Positions 25,949 to 34,848 are shown, counted from the stretch's first letter. The stretch is 39,517 nt of DNA from WQUF01 sp031549885 (GCA_031549885.1 JAVBPD010000141.1:1-39517), one strand, 5' to 3'. Notes: generated by a model from the letters alone, not told the origin. A program made the numbers and translations.

Positions 25949-27178
25949 TTAAAATGCCCAATTTCCTTTATTAAACACTTCTATTTTTTCACCATGAAAA
26001 GTTTCGCCAACAATGCTTAAATCATTAGAACCAACCATGAAATCCACATGTGTAAGACTTCTATTAATAAAAGCTTTATCAAGCTCATCTTCAGTCATGA
26101 TATCTCCACCTTTAACGCATGTGGGGTAAGCTCTTCCAAATGCTAAATGACATGAAGCATTTTCATCAAATAAAGTATTTTGAAAAACTATATCTGTATT
26201 AGAAATAGGAGAATTAAATGGTACCAGGGCTACTTCTCCAATATATCTAGCACCTTCATCTATTTCCAAATAACTTTTTAAAATATCATACCCAGTTTCT
26301 GCAGAAAAATCAATTATTTTACCATCTTTAAATTCAAATGAAAAATTAGTAACCATTGTACCAGATAAATTTAAAGGCTTAGTGCTTTTGACCTTCCCAT
26401 TAATTCCAAATTTATTGTTAACAGTAAAAACTTCTTCAGTTGGTATATTAGCAATAAACTCTACACCATTTTTATTTTTTTCTGATCCTCCTAGCCAAAC
26501 ATGATCATCTGCTAACTGGATTTTTAAATCGCAAGTTAGAGAATTATAATGCAAATATTTAAAATTATAATCATTTAAAGCCTTACATTTCTCAGACAAT
26601 AAACTTGAATGTTTATTCCAAGCATCAATTGGATCATCTAAATTAACCCTTGTGGCCTCATAAACTTTTTCCCAGAGCTTTTCTTTAGCTAATTGCAATT
26701 CTAAATCAGGATATACTTTTTTAGCCCACTCATCTGAAACAACTGCTGCAATAGTCCAGCTTGATTCACTATTTGAAATAACAGTTCCAAATTCCTTACT
26801 AGCTAAAGACATAGCTTTATTAAAACTACCTAATCTTACAGGAGAAATGTCCTTATATAAATCTGGGTTAGGGCATATAATTGTTATAACTGCAGCATTT
26901 TCTTTTAACATTTTAGTGAAACCATCTATTTTATAAGTATAGAATTTTTCAAGAGATTCATCAGGCGCCATAGCAAGATGCAATCTAGAAATTTCATCAT
27001 CTAAAATATCTGTATATACATTAAATGCTCCAAGTTCATAAGCTTTCTTTACAATAATTCTATTAAGATCCATAGCATTAGTATTTGTTCTTAAAATCAC
27101 ATTTTGGCCAGGTTGAATATTTATACCTTTTTTTAAGATTAACTCAGAATATTTTTCAAGCATTTTAAAATAATCCAT
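25949..27178 (-). CDS. M29-family metallo-aminopeptidase
   Basis: Cytosolic aminopeptidase of the AmpS/PepS group, removing N-terminal residues from peptides. 409 residues is the family norm. N-terminal segment YSELILKKGINIQPGQNVIL and the C-terminal metal-site block are intact: GEVALVPFNSPIS (Glu ligands), then the FDENASCHLAFGRAYP stretch with Glu and His, and LTHVDFMVGSNDL with His and Asp. ATG is 12 bases after AAGGAG, a slightly long spacing. It follows pgk by 94 bases on the same strand; a palindrome at 27213-27233 in that gap could carry its control. In many clostridia tpi follows pgk; here this gene does. Confidence 0.93.
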   Translation of the reverse strand: MDYFKMLEKYSELILKKGINIQPGQNVILRTNTNAMDLNRIIVKKAYELGAFNVYTDILDDEISRLHLAMAPDESLEKFYTYKIDGFTKMLKENAAVITIICPNPDLYKDISPVRLGSFNKAMSLASKEFGTVISNSESSWTIAAVVSDEWAKKVYPDLELQLAKEKLWEKVYEATRVNLDDPIDAWNKHSSLLSEKCKALNDYNFKYLHYNSLTCDLKIQLADDHVWLGGSEKNKNGVEFIANIPTEEVFTVNNKFGINGKVKSTKPLNLSGTMVTNFSFEFKDGKIIDFSAETGYDILKSYLEIDEGARYIGEVALVPFNSPISNTDIVFQNTLFDENASCHLAFGRAYPTCVKGGDIMTEDELDKAFINRSLTHVDFMVGSNDLSIVGETFHGEKIEVFNKGNWAF

Positions 27179-27212
27179 ACTCTACAATTTCTCCTTCTAA
27201 TTTTAAATATAC

Positions 27213-27233
27213 TGTTATAATAAACCTATAACA
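27213..27233. repeat. 7-bp inverted repeat ahead of the aminopeptidase gene
   Basis: TGTTATA, seven-base spacer, TATAACA, in the pgk-aminopeptidase gap. One arm contains a -10-like TATAAC. Operator or chance palindrome. Confidence 0.35.
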
Positions 27234-27272
27234 ATCGTAATGACTTTTAAACTAACTTTTTTAATAGAACTT

Positions 27273-28463
27273 TTATTTATCATTTAAAGCAGCAATTCCA
27301 GGAAGTTCTGTGCCCTCTAAAAATTCCAATGAAGCTCCTCCGCCAGTAGAAATGTGAGTCATTTTATCTCCAAACCCTAAATTATTAACAGCCGCAGCAC
27401 TATCTCCACCGCCAATAATTGTTGTAGCTCCTGAATCAGCTAGTGCTTTTGCTACGGCAATTGTACCTAATTCAAAATTTTTAAATTCAGCAACCCCTAC
27501 AGGACCATTCCAAATCACTGTTTTAGCTCCATTTATAGCATCAATAAATAGCTTTTCTGTTTTAGGTCCTATATCAAGTCCCATAAATCCATCTGACACA
27601 TTTTCATCATCTGTTACTTTAGCCGTAACATCTTTATATTCAGATGCAATTCTGTTATCAACAGGTAAAATAAGCTTAACTCCTAAATTTTTAGCTTTTT
27701 TAATCATTTCTAAAGAATAATCTAATTTGTCAGCTTCCAAAATAGAGTTTCCAATGTTAAAACCTTGAGCCTTTAAAAATGTATAGGCCATTCCTCCACC
27801 AATAATAAGAGTATCAACTTTAGCAAGTAAATTATCTATAACCTTTATCTTATCTGAAACTTTAGCTCCGCCTAAAATAGCAATAAAAGGTCTCTTAGGA
27901 TTATTTATAGCATCGCCTAAAAATTTAAGCTCTTTTTGAATTAAAAAACCACAAACACATATATCAACAAATTTTGTAACACCTACAGTAGAACAATGAG
28001 CTCTGTGGGCAGATCCAAAGGCATCATTAACATATACATCACAAATAGATGCTAATTCTTTTGAAAATACATCTAAATTTTTTTCTTCTTCAGATCTAAA
28101 TCTAGTATTCTCTAAAAGTATAACATCTCCATTGTTCATCTGTGTTATAGCCTTCTTTGCATTTTCCCCAACAACATTATCATCTTTTGCAAATTTAACT
28201 TCCCTTTTTAATAGCTCTGAAAGCCTATTTGCAACAGGTAAAAGAGTAAAATTAGGGTCTGGTCCCTTTGCTTTTCCTAAATGAGAGCAAAGTATAACCT
28301 TTCCTCCATGCTCAATTAAATAATTAATTGTAGGCAGTGCCCCTATAAGTCTATTCTCATCTGTTATATTTCCATCTTTAAGTGGAACATTAAAGTCACA
28401 CCTTACTAATACTTTTTTACCTTTTACTTCAATATCTTCTATTGTTTTTTTATTATAATTCAT
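27273..28463 (-). CDS. pgk: Phosphoglycerate kinase
   Basis: Glycolytic ATP-forming step from 1,3-bisphosphoglycerate. 396 residues, complete. N-domain substrate residues in VLVRCDFNVPLKDGNITDENR and the basic patch SHLGK / LENTRFRSEE; the ATP side shows AILGGAKVSDKI, the GGGMAYTFLK stretch, IWNGPVGVAEF and the C-terminal GGGDSAAA and STGGGASLEFLEG motifs. ATG follows GAGGTGAAGGC. It lies 75 bases after gap with a hairpin between, so the two are very likely one operon. No terminator is obvious after it. Confidence 0.98.
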   Translation of the reverse strand: MNYNKKTIEDIEVKGKKVLVRCDFNVPLKDGNITDENRLIGALPTINYLIEHGGKVILCSHLGKAKGPDPNFTLLPVANRLSELLKREVKFAKDDNVVGENAKKAITQMNNGDVILLENTRFRSEEEKNLDVFSKELASICDVYVNDAFGSAHRAHCSTVGVTKFVDICVCGFLIQKELKFLGDAINNPKRPFIAILGGAKVSDKIKVIDNLLAKVDTLIIGGGMAYTFLKAQGFNIGNSILEADKLDYSLEMIKKAKNLGVKLILPVDNRIASEYKDVTAKVTDDENVSDGFMGLDIGPKTEKLFIDAINGAKTVIWNGPVGVAEFKNFELGTIAVAKALADSGATTIIGGGDSAAAVNNLGFGDKMTHISTGGGASLEFLEGTELPGIAALNDK

Positions 28464-28484
28464 GCCTTCACCTCATAATAATAA

Positions 28485-28523
28485 ATGTCTGGTCTCATAG
28501 ACCACCCTACAAAACCAGACCAT
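28485..28523 (-). other. Hairpin between gap and pgk in the mRNA
   Basis: Minus-strand RNA: ATGGTCTGGT pairs with ACCAGACAT (one bulged G). A smaller hairpin GGTCT-atg-AGACC shares three bases with the long form, so the two cannot form fully together. No T run follows, so it is not a classic terminator; processing or stability of the two halves of the message is inferred. Confidence 0.6.
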
Positions 28524-28538
28524 ATAAAATTTTACTAT

Positions 28539-29552
28539 TTATTTTCCATCCACAGTTGCTATATGGACAATTAAATCCATTAATTTATTTGAATATCCCC
28601 ATTCATTATCATACCATGAAACCAGTTTAACAAATTTATCATCAAGCAAAATACCAGCTTTAGCATCAAAAATTGAAGTTCTTTTATCATGGATAAAATC
28701 TGTAGAAACTACTTCATCCTCAGTATACCCTAAAATACCTTTTAATTCACCTTCTGAAGCCTTTTTAACAGCTTCTTTGATTTCTTCATAAGTAGCTGAT
28801 TTTTCAAGAACACAAGTTAAATCCACTACTGAAACATCGACAGTTGGAACCCTAAATGACATACCAGTTAATTTACCGTTTAATTCAGGTATAACTTTAC
28901 CAACAGCTTTTGCAGCTCCAGTAGATGATGGGATTATATTTGTACTTGCAGCCCTGCCGCCTCTCCAGTCTTTATTAGATGGACCATCAACAGTTTTTTG
29001 AGTTGCAGTTGTGGAGTGAATTGTGCTCATAAGTCCTTTAACTAATCCAAAATTATCATGAATAACTTTAGCAAGAGGAGCTAAACAATTTGTAGTACAA
29101 GAAGCATTTGAAACAACTGTCATATCACTTTTATACGTGTTTTGATTAACTCCCATAACAAACATAGGAGCATCTGCTGATGGAGCTGAAATAATTACTT
29201 TTTTTGCCCCTCCTTGAAGATGAGCTGATGCTTTATCTATTGTTGTGAAAACACCAGTACATTCAGCTATATATTCTGCGCCACAAGAAGCCCAGTTGAT
29301 ATTTGCTGCATCTTTTTCTGCAAAAACTTTTATAACCTCATCATTAACATATAATTCGTTTTTATCATGATTAACTGAAATTTTGCCTTCAAATTTTCCA
29401 TGAACAGAATCATATCTTAACATGTAAACCATATAATCTAAATCAATAAATGGGTCATTAATTCCCTTGATGTCAATATTAGGATTTTCAATAGCTGCCC
29501 TAAAAGCAAGCCTTCCAATCCTTCCAAATCCATTAATACCAATATTTATCAT
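28539..29552 (-). CDS. gap: Glyceraldehyde-3-phosphate dehydrogenase (NAD-dependent)
   Basis: Oxidises and phosphorylates glyceraldehyde-3-phosphate. NAD fold start INIGINGFGRIGRL, with Asp33 in IND selecting NAD over NADP; catalytic Cys152 in SNASCTTN and His179 in STIHSTTATQ; WYDNEWGYSNK near the end. 337 residues from ATG 29550-29552, which has GGAGG seven bases upstream; the in-frame ATG at 29556-29558 touches that site and is less likely. It begins a gap-pgk unit without the usual cggR upstream or tpi downstream. Upstream 340 bases hold no regulator gene. Confidence 0.97.
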   Translation of the reverse strand: MINIGINGFGRIGRLAFRAAIENPNIDIKGINDPFIDLDYMVYMLRYDSVHGKFEGKISVNHDKNELYVNDEVIKVFAEKDAANINWASCGAEYIAECTGVFTTIDKASAHLQGGAKKVIISAPSADAPMFVMGVNQNTYKSDMTVVSNASCTTNCLAPLAKVIHDNFGLVKGLMSTIHSTTATQKTVDGPSNKDWRGGRAASTNIIPSSTGAAKAVGKVIPELNGKLTGMSFRVPTVDVSVVDLTCVLEKSATYEEIKEAVKKASEGELKGILGYTEDEVVSTDFIHDKRTSIFDAKAGILLDDKFVKLVSWYDNEWGYSNKLMDLIVHIATVDGK

Positions 29553-29892
29553 AAACATGCCTCCATATAATATATTTATATAGATTAAAAAGAATTATTA
29601 TTTATCTTTAAAATCCATTTTTTAAACAAAACTAAGTAATTATCTTATTTTATCCATTATTCCAGTTTATTATAAATCATTAAAAAAAATTTTTAAAGGA
29701 CTTTTAAATAATATTTTTTAATAAAAACATTGATAACAATTACATTTAAACATTTTATCTTTTAAAAAAACATCCTATTAAACTGGTACATTGTTAATAT
29801 ATAGCATATTGATAAAAATTTAAATTATTGTATAATATACATATATAATTTTAATATATTTATATATTATTAAAAAATAGAGGAGAGTACAT
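29553..29892. other. 340-base divergent intergenic region between gap and the GG-leader peptide
   Basis: Contains the plus-strand promoter at 29810-29837. For gap, a weak minus-strand pair TTTAAA, 17 bases, TATAAT is readable around 29671-29699, but A/T richness makes it uncertain. No gene or RNA gene seen. Confidence 0.35.
29810..29837 (+). promoter_or_regulatory. Promoter of the GG-leader peptide gene
   Basis: -35 TTGATA (29810-29815), 16-base spacer, -10 TATAAT (29832-29837), followed by an AT-rich leader and a strong AGAGGAGAG ribosome site before ATG 29893. Confidence 0.55.
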
Positions 29893-30153
29893 ATGAAAAA
29901 ATTAATTATGCCAGATAATTATAAAATAATTAATAAAAATGAATGTAATTTAATCGAAGGTGGAGGTGTTATGGATCAAGTTGTACAACCTATTGTTGAA
30001 TCTTCATTAAATGCCTTAAATCGTTCAACAATGGATGTACTAGGCAAGGCAAAAAACTGGGTAGATTGGTCTTTAAGTCTAGCAAACAGGATTTTCTTTC
30101 CAATAAGTTTTATCATGAATCCAGTAAGTTCAACTGAAGAATTATCAAAATAA
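29893..30153 (+). CDS. Orphan peptide with a double-glycine leader (bacteriocin/pheromone-like precursor)
   Basis: 86 residues. The first 24, ending NKNECNLIEGG, match the double-glycine leader pattern (hydrophobic positions at -4, -7, -12 to -15, then GG) of peptides cut and exported by C39-peptidase ABC transporters. Cleavage after Gly24 would give a 62-residue product starting GVMDQVVQP, with an amphipathic helix-like middle (AKNWVDWSLSLANRIFFPISFIM), two tryptophans and no cysteine. It might be a bacteriocin, a signal, or a modified-peptide precursor. No exporter, immunity or maturation gene is within the window. Strong ribosome site and own promoter. Core sequence not recognised. Confidence 0.7.
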   Translation: MKKLIMPDNYKIINKNECNLIEGGGVMDQVVQPIVESSLNALNRSTMDVLGKAKNWVDWSLSLANRIFFPISFIMNPVSSTEELSK

Positions 30154-30165
30154 ATAATCCTTAAA

Positions 30166-30205
30166 GAAAAAGGTGTAGAAAATACATGCTAATATTTCCT
30201 ACACC
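30166..30205 (-). terminator. Intrinsic terminator of the TelA operon
   Basis: GGTGTAGgAAAT / ATTTtCTACACC hairpin (30172-30205), then CTTTTTCTTT on the minus strand. No T run on the plus strand, so the peptide gene has no clear terminator of its own beyond this hairpin. Confidence 0.7.
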
Positions 30206-30218
30206 GTAAAATACATAT

Positions 30219-31346
30219 TTACTTAGTATTTCTTAGTTTATCCTTCAATTGTTCTTCCATATTTTGAAGTTCCTGCTCTGCCACAAGCCTCTTTTGCCTA
30301 CCTTCAGCATGTATTCTTATAACCTCATCAATTGTAATTATTAAATCTTCATTTGTCTTTTTTAAAGTTTCTAAATCAACTATACCTCTTTCGCTTTCTT
30401 GTGCAATTTCAATGGTGCTTGTTTTTAGCATTTCACTGTTTTTCCTTAATAATTCATTAGTCATGTCTGAAACCTTTTTTTGAACTTCCATAGCTCGTCT
30501 TGAATTTTCAAGCCCAAGAGCTAAAACTATTTGATTTTTCCATAGAGGTATTGTATTTAAAATAGAACTCTGTATTTTATCAATAAGTTCATTATCATTA
30601 TTTTGCAAAAGCCTAATTTGAGGTGCCATCTGTAATGAAATAGCTCTGCTTAATTTTAAATCGTGAACTCTTTTTTCAAACCTGCCTATTAAATTCATTA
30701 AATCATTAACTTGTTGAGAAATAGCTGCATCATTTGTCTCTATGGCTTGCTCCTTTAATTTAGGAAGAACATTTTGATTTAAATCCTTTAACTTTTCTTC
30801 ACCAGCAATAATATACATTCCAAGCTCTTTAAAATGAGTTAAATTAGCCTCAAATAATTGATCAAACATTGTAACATCTTTTAAAAGTTGCATCTTATTT
30901 TGTTCTAAATTATTTGTTATTTTATCAATATTAGTTTGAACTGATTCATATTTTGTAGTTAATTTTTTCATCTTATTCTTTTGATTATTAAAGAAACCTA
31001 AAAATCCCTTATCATCTACATCATTATTAAAATCTTTTATTTCAACTACTAAATTAGTTAATAAACCACCCACTTCTCCAGTTTCCTTAGTCTTTACTTT
31101 AGCAAGCATATTATCAGCAAAGTCAGATATCTTAGTTTGTGCTGGAGCGCCATATTGCACTATCATAGTAGAATCCTTAATATCTATTTTTTTCACAAAA
31201 TCTCTTATTGCTTGCTGCTCTGCTGGAGTTAAATTATTTATATCCAAATCAGTATTGGTTATTTTTTCTTTTGGTTCACTAGTAGTTAATGCATCGGTTT
31301 TTCCTGTAGTAAGAATTAACTCAGGTACCTTTTCTTTATTTTCCAT
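30219..31346 (-). CDS. TelA-family protein (toxic anion resistance)
   Basis: Last gene of a four-gene operon. 375 residues, helical throughout: LTPAEQQAIRDFVKKIDIKD, SDFADNMLAKVKTKETGEVGGLL, GFFNNQKNKMKKLTTKYESVQTNIDKI, LENSRRAMEVQKKVSDMTNELLRKNSEMLK, and the final EVIRIHAEGRQKRLVAEQELQNMEEQLK. This is the standard TelA/YaaN/KlaA layout; members are linked to tellurite and cell-envelope stress resistance, mechanism unknown. Soluble, probably cytosolic. ATG at 31344-31346 lies eight bases after AGGAG; a GTG at 31355 is inside that site. XpaC partner is two genes upstream, as in Bacillus xpaC-yaaN. Confidence 0.92.
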   Translation of the reverse strand: MENKEKVPELILTTGKTDALTTSEPKEKITNTDLDINNLTPAEQQAIRDFVKKIDIKDSTMIVQYGAPAQTKISDFADNMLAKVKTKETGEVGGLLTNLVVEIKDFNNDVDDKGFLGFFNNQKNKMKKLTTKYESVQTNIDKITNNLEQNKMQLLKDVTMFDQLFEANLTHFKELGMYIIAGEEKLKDLNQNVLPKLKEQAIETNDAAISQQVNDLMNLIGRFEKRVHDLKLSRAISLQMAPQIRLLQNNDNELIDKIQSSILNTIPLWKNQIVLALGLENSRRAMEVQKKVSDMTNELLRKNSEMLKTSTIEIAQESERGIVDLETLKKTNEDLIITIDEVIRIHAEGRQKRLVAEQELQNMEEQLKDKLRNTK

Positions 31347-31366
31347 TCTACACACTCCTATAAATA

Positions 31367-32509
31367 TTATTGATCTCTTAAACTTTTTTGAATTTCATCA
31401 TACATATTCATCTTTAATGGTGAAACCACTGAATCTATACTTTGAGGTATTCCTCCAACTGTAAGTTTACTTACATCATAAGTTCCACCTGTAATACCAA
31501 CTCTAAATCCATATTTTTCCCAAGCTAAATTCTGAATATCTTGATCATTAAATGCATCTAAATATTTAACTCCATTTTCATTAAGAGCCGCAATACAATG
31601 AGAATTCCATATTGTGGGAGCTGGATAAAGTATCCTTATTTTATCTTTAACTGCTTCCCATCCAGAAGGGTTATTATTTGCAAAATCAATTATGCTTTTC
31701 TCATAATCAACTATCAAAGGTTTTCCTCCAGCACCTTGTCTTAAATAAAGTTCAAATAAATCTGCAGGAGTATTATTTAAAAAACCTGATCTTTTATAAA
31801 AATCTGTAAGCTTTGGCAAAACATCATTTAAATTCTCATTAGTAACCTCACCCTTATTCATAATGGATGCAAGAAGTCCATAATAAGATGTTCCAGGTGA
31901 AGAAGTGACAGGGTCAGTTGATGCAATATTAATTTTACCATAGATCTGGTCAAATCCAATATCTGCCCATGTTTTCCCCTCTACAATATATTGAATTAGC
32001 TTTTCCATATCAGTTATATAATAAACACCATCTCTTAAAGTGACAATATTTTCTTTTATAAGTGCATCTGTAACAATATCCCAACTATATATTACTATAG
32101 GAGTGTTTAAGGTAAGTTCTCCTTTTAAAACTCTATCTCTTGGAGCCTCTTGTTTTGAAGAATCAGGAGCTAATTTATAATAATCAAAAAATCTTTGATC
32201 TGAAAAGAAAACAAAATCATATTTAGAACCATCTTCTCTAACTACTGGATCTTTTATTAACTTACCATTGCTCCAAGCATCATTTATTACAGTTAATTTA
32301 TATTTATCTTTAAGTATATTTATAAAATTTTCATCTGCTAAGAGGTTTTCCTTACCTCCACCAACTGCTCCGTAAATTGTTGTAGTGTTCCAGTCTAATA
32401 TTCCCTTTCCTTTATTATTATCTAAAAAAAGTTTAATTCCTATTCCAATTAAGACAAGCAAAATAAAAACCACTATTGCAATAATGCCCTTTTTATTTGT
32501 ATCACTCAA
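31367..32509 (-). CDS. Membrane-anchored solute-binding-type protein
   Basis: 380 residues. One N-terminal span (about 8-30), then an extracellular domain with type II periplasmic-binding-protein features: KYDFVFFSDQRFFDYY, PIVIYSWDIVTDALI, INIASTDPVTSSPGTSYYGLLASIM, and DYEKSIIDF with ILYPAPTIWNSH. The order of motifs parallels the binding part of the vWA lipoprotein two genes upstream, so I infer paralogy. No ABC permease is near, so it more likely senses or captures a ligand than imports it. TTG at 32507-32509, eight bases after GGAGG. Twenty bases to TelA, twelve from the XpaC-like gene. Confidence 0.82.
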   Translation of the reverse strand: MSDTNKKGIIAIVVFILLVLIGIGIKLFLDNNKGKGILDWNTTTIYGAVGGGKENLLADENFINILKDKYKLTVINDAWSNGKLIKDPVVREDGSKYDFVFFSDQRFFDYYKLAPDSSKQEAPRDRVLKGELTLNTPIVIYSWDIVTDALIKENIVTLRDGVYYITDMEKLIQYIVEGKTWADIGFDQIYGKINIASTDPVTSSPGTSYYGLLASIMNKGEVTNENLNDVLPKLTDFYKRSGFLNNTPADLFELYLRQGAGGKPLIVDYEKSIIDFANNNPSGWEAVKDKIRILYPAPTIWNSHCIAALNENGVKYLDAFNDQDIQNLAWEKYGFRVGITGGTYDVSKLTVGGIPQSIDSVVSPLKMNMYDEIQKSLRDQ

Positions 32510-32521
32510 CTATAATCCCTC

Positions 32522-33157
32522 CTAGAGATTAAAATCACTTTTAAAATCTCCTATTTGACTATTTAAATCGCTTTCTAAAACTTTTAACTCAACAGATGAA
32601 TCTTGAATATCATCACTATATAGATCATTTAAACCTTTTTCATAAGCGTTTCTAATTTGCAGAATTAAGCCTTCAACTTTACGCATAAAGCTCACTGCTT
32701 CAGAGCCTTGCAACCTATTATCTTCAATTTTATCATATTGTTCTAATATTTTAATGGTGGTCTCAGGATAATAATTTAAATACTTATTAGCTCTTTTATA
32801 CTTCCTTGGATTATCACTTACAACTTTTATCATTTTATCTAAATCCAAAATAATTATTTTTAATTCATCAACTAATTTTTTATTTTCTAATCTAAAAGTA
32901 AATTGATTTAACTTTTTCAAATAAGTCTTAGTAACATCTAAATTAGCCTTTACATCATTACTTAAAGCAATGCTTATTGTAGGATCCTTCTTTTTTGAAG
33001 GAATATATAATATAAATGTAAATATACCAAAAACTACTAATGACAAAATTAGAGCAATTAAAATATTTATTTTTAAAAAAGCAAATAAAAAAATAAATAA
33101 AAGTCCAGCAGCAATGGAAGGTAAAACCACCATAAACGAATTTCCCTTATCTTTCAT
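32522..33157 (-). CDS. XpaC-family membrane protein
   Basis: 211 residues: two close hydrophobic spans at the start (about 9-52), then a helical cytosolic part (DVKANLDVTKTYLKKLNQFTFRLENKKLVDELKIIILDLDKMI, KANKYLNYYPETTIKILEQYDKIED). This is the pattern of the XpaC family, named for 5-bromo-4-chloroindolyl phosphate hydrolysis in Bacillus, though no phosphatase motif is seen. XpaC and TelA genes are neighbours in many Firmicutes. ATG follows AGGGGGTG. 11 bases after the vWA gene and 12 before the binding protein: same operon. Confidence 0.85.
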   Translation of the reverse strand: MKDKGNSFMVVLPSIAAGLLFIFLFAFLKINILIALILSLVVFGIFTFILYIPSKKKDPTISIALSNDVKANLDVTKTYLKKLNQFTFRLENKKLVDELKIIILDLDKMIKVVSDNPRKYKRANKYLNYYPETTIKILEQYDKIEDNRLQGSEAVSFMRKVEGLILQIRNAYEKGLNDLYSDDIQDSSVELKVLESDLNSQIGDFKSDFNL

Positions 33158-33168
33158 AAATGCACCCC

Positions 33169-34734
33169 CTAATTGTATCCTCTAATAGTTTTAAAAGCAT
33201 TAATTAGATTATCCTTACTATCTAGAACAAGAGCATTTGATAATCTAGCAAGTTCATCTAATTGAGATTTATCAGCATTACCGAAAATAATAGAATATAT
33301 GGGAATATCTTTATTCATATCTTTATATTTTTTAATTACATAGCTTTTATTATTTTCTATAGACATTCCGTCAGTCATCAAAACAATTGAAATATTATAT
33401 TTATCATTATCAACATCTCTTATTGAATCCATTGCATCATTAATTGCTACATACATATCGGTACCGCCACCAGCGCTTGTATTAAGGATATCATTAAGTA
33501 AATCATCAGGATTGCCATTATAAACTGAAATAACATCACTATTAAACGGAATCAAAACCACTTTGTCTTGATCTGAAAATTGAATAAAATAATTTGATGC
33601 TTCTTTTTCGTCTAAAATTAATTTCATAGCATTCATCAAATCATTATAACCATGCTCAAGCATACTTCCAGAAAAATCTAAACAAAAAATAGTATAAGTT
33701 GGCTTTTTAAATTCAAACTGATATATGTTTAAAGCTTCCTTTATAACATCTATGCTTGGATATTTTATGGCATTTAAATAAACATCCCTATTAATTCCAT
33801 AATTTGAATCAAATAAATCTTTATACTTTTCATCAATAAGCCCACCATACCCAGCTCGTCTTCCGCTTAAAATTATTTTTTCTTGTATCTCTTGTGATAC
33901 CAAATAACTCTGTAGTTTTTTAAAAATATCTTCCTTTTTTTTATTCCCATTATCCACATATGCAAAAGGAGAGTCAGAAAGGGCCACTCCATCTTTTGGA
34001 TAAAGCATATATAGAGGATCTTTTTCATTTTTAATTAACTCTTTATTGATGTTTATAATGCTGCTTTCATAAGCAATAAGAGCATTATATTTATCATCAA
34101 TTATCATTTGTCCTAAAAATTCAGTAGAACCTGATGTCCTTTCAACTCCAGCGAATAAAGATATTAAAGAGGATTTAACATTCTCATCTTCAATATTTTC
34201 TTTAGATAAAACCTCAGGGCTTCCTGATAGATTGTTTAAAAAGCTTAAATAAGCAGAAGCACCACTATCTGTTTGCGTAACAGAAGGAATCAAAAACTTC
34301 AACTTATTTTCTTTAATTGCATTTATTATATCACTTAAATAAATATCTTTATTTAAAAATCCTATTTCTTGAGCCTTTGACTTTTTAATTCCAAACACAA
34401 CAGGAGTTATAGATGTTGGTTTAGAATACTTAATTAAATTTTTGTTATTTACAAATGAAAACCAAATAGAATTGGTTAAAAAACAAGCATCATAATCGCT
34501 GCTTTTCATGTTCAATACATTATTAGCAATATTTATTGTATCATCATAATCTAATTTTAATTTAACTTTTTCTTTTTTTGAAAAATCCATTAAAATATTT
34601 TCAAGATCTTTATTTTCGTAGCTACAAATTATTCTAAAGGAATTTTCATCATCATTTTCCTTATTATTACATGAAATGGTAAAGTTACAAATCAATAAAA
34701 TAAATATTATTACGGGAATAACTCTATTTCTCAT
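33169..34734 (-). CDS. Lipoprotein with a solute-binding domain fused to a vWA domain
   Basis: First gene of the operon. Lipoprotein signal with lipobox cysteine at residue 22 (FTISC). Residues about 33-295 form a type II binding-protein-like domain (LKFLIPSVTQTDSGASAYLSFL, YNALIAYESSIININ, LYPKDGVALSDSPFAYVD). Residues about 345-515 are a von Willebrand factor A domain with an intact metal site: D353-S355-S357 (LDFSGS), T425 (GGGTDMY), D455 (LMTDG). Exposed on the cell surface; the vWA part should bind a protein partner through a metal ion. ATG follows AGGGAAG. A promoter (34783-34811) lies 49 bases upstream. Confidence 0.88.
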   Translation of the reverse strand: MRNRVIPVIIFILLICNFTISCNNKENDDENSFRIICSYENKDLENILMDFSKKEKVKLKLDYDDTINIANNVLNMKSSDYDACFLTNSIWFSFVNNKNLIKYSKPTSITPVVFGIKKSKAQEIGFLNKDIYLSDIINAIKENKLKFLIPSVTQTDSGASAYLSFLNNLSGSPEVLSKENIEDENVKSSLISLFAGVERTSGSTEFLGQMIIDDKYNALIAYESSIININKELIKNEKDPLYMLYPKDGVALSDSPFAYVDNGNKKKEDIFKKLQSYLVSQEIQEKIILSGRRAGYGGLIDEKYKDLFDSNYGINRDVYLNAIKYPSIDVIKEALNIYQFEFKKPTYTIFCLDFSGSMLEHGYNDLMNAMKLILDEKEASNYFIQFSDQDKVVLIPFNSDVISVYNGNPDDLLNDILNTSAGGGTDMYVAINDAMDSIRDVDNDKYNISIVLMTDGMSIENNKSYVIKKYKDMNKDIPIYSIIFGNADKSQLDELARLSNALVLDSKDNLINAFKTIRGYN

Positions 34735-34782
34735 TAATACACTTCCCTAAAAGTATTTAAATTTATTTCAATTATAAATGAT

Positions 34783-34811
34783 ATTATGATTAATTTGTAT
34801 ACTATTTTCAA
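34783..34811 (-). promoter_or_regulatory. Promoter of the vWA-XpaC-SBP-TelA operon
   Basis: Minus strand: -35 TTGAAA (34806-34811), 17-base spacer, -10 CATAAT (34783-34788). Confidence 0.5.
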
Positions 34812-34848
34812 ATAAAATATATAATTATATTAGGTATTAAATAAAATA

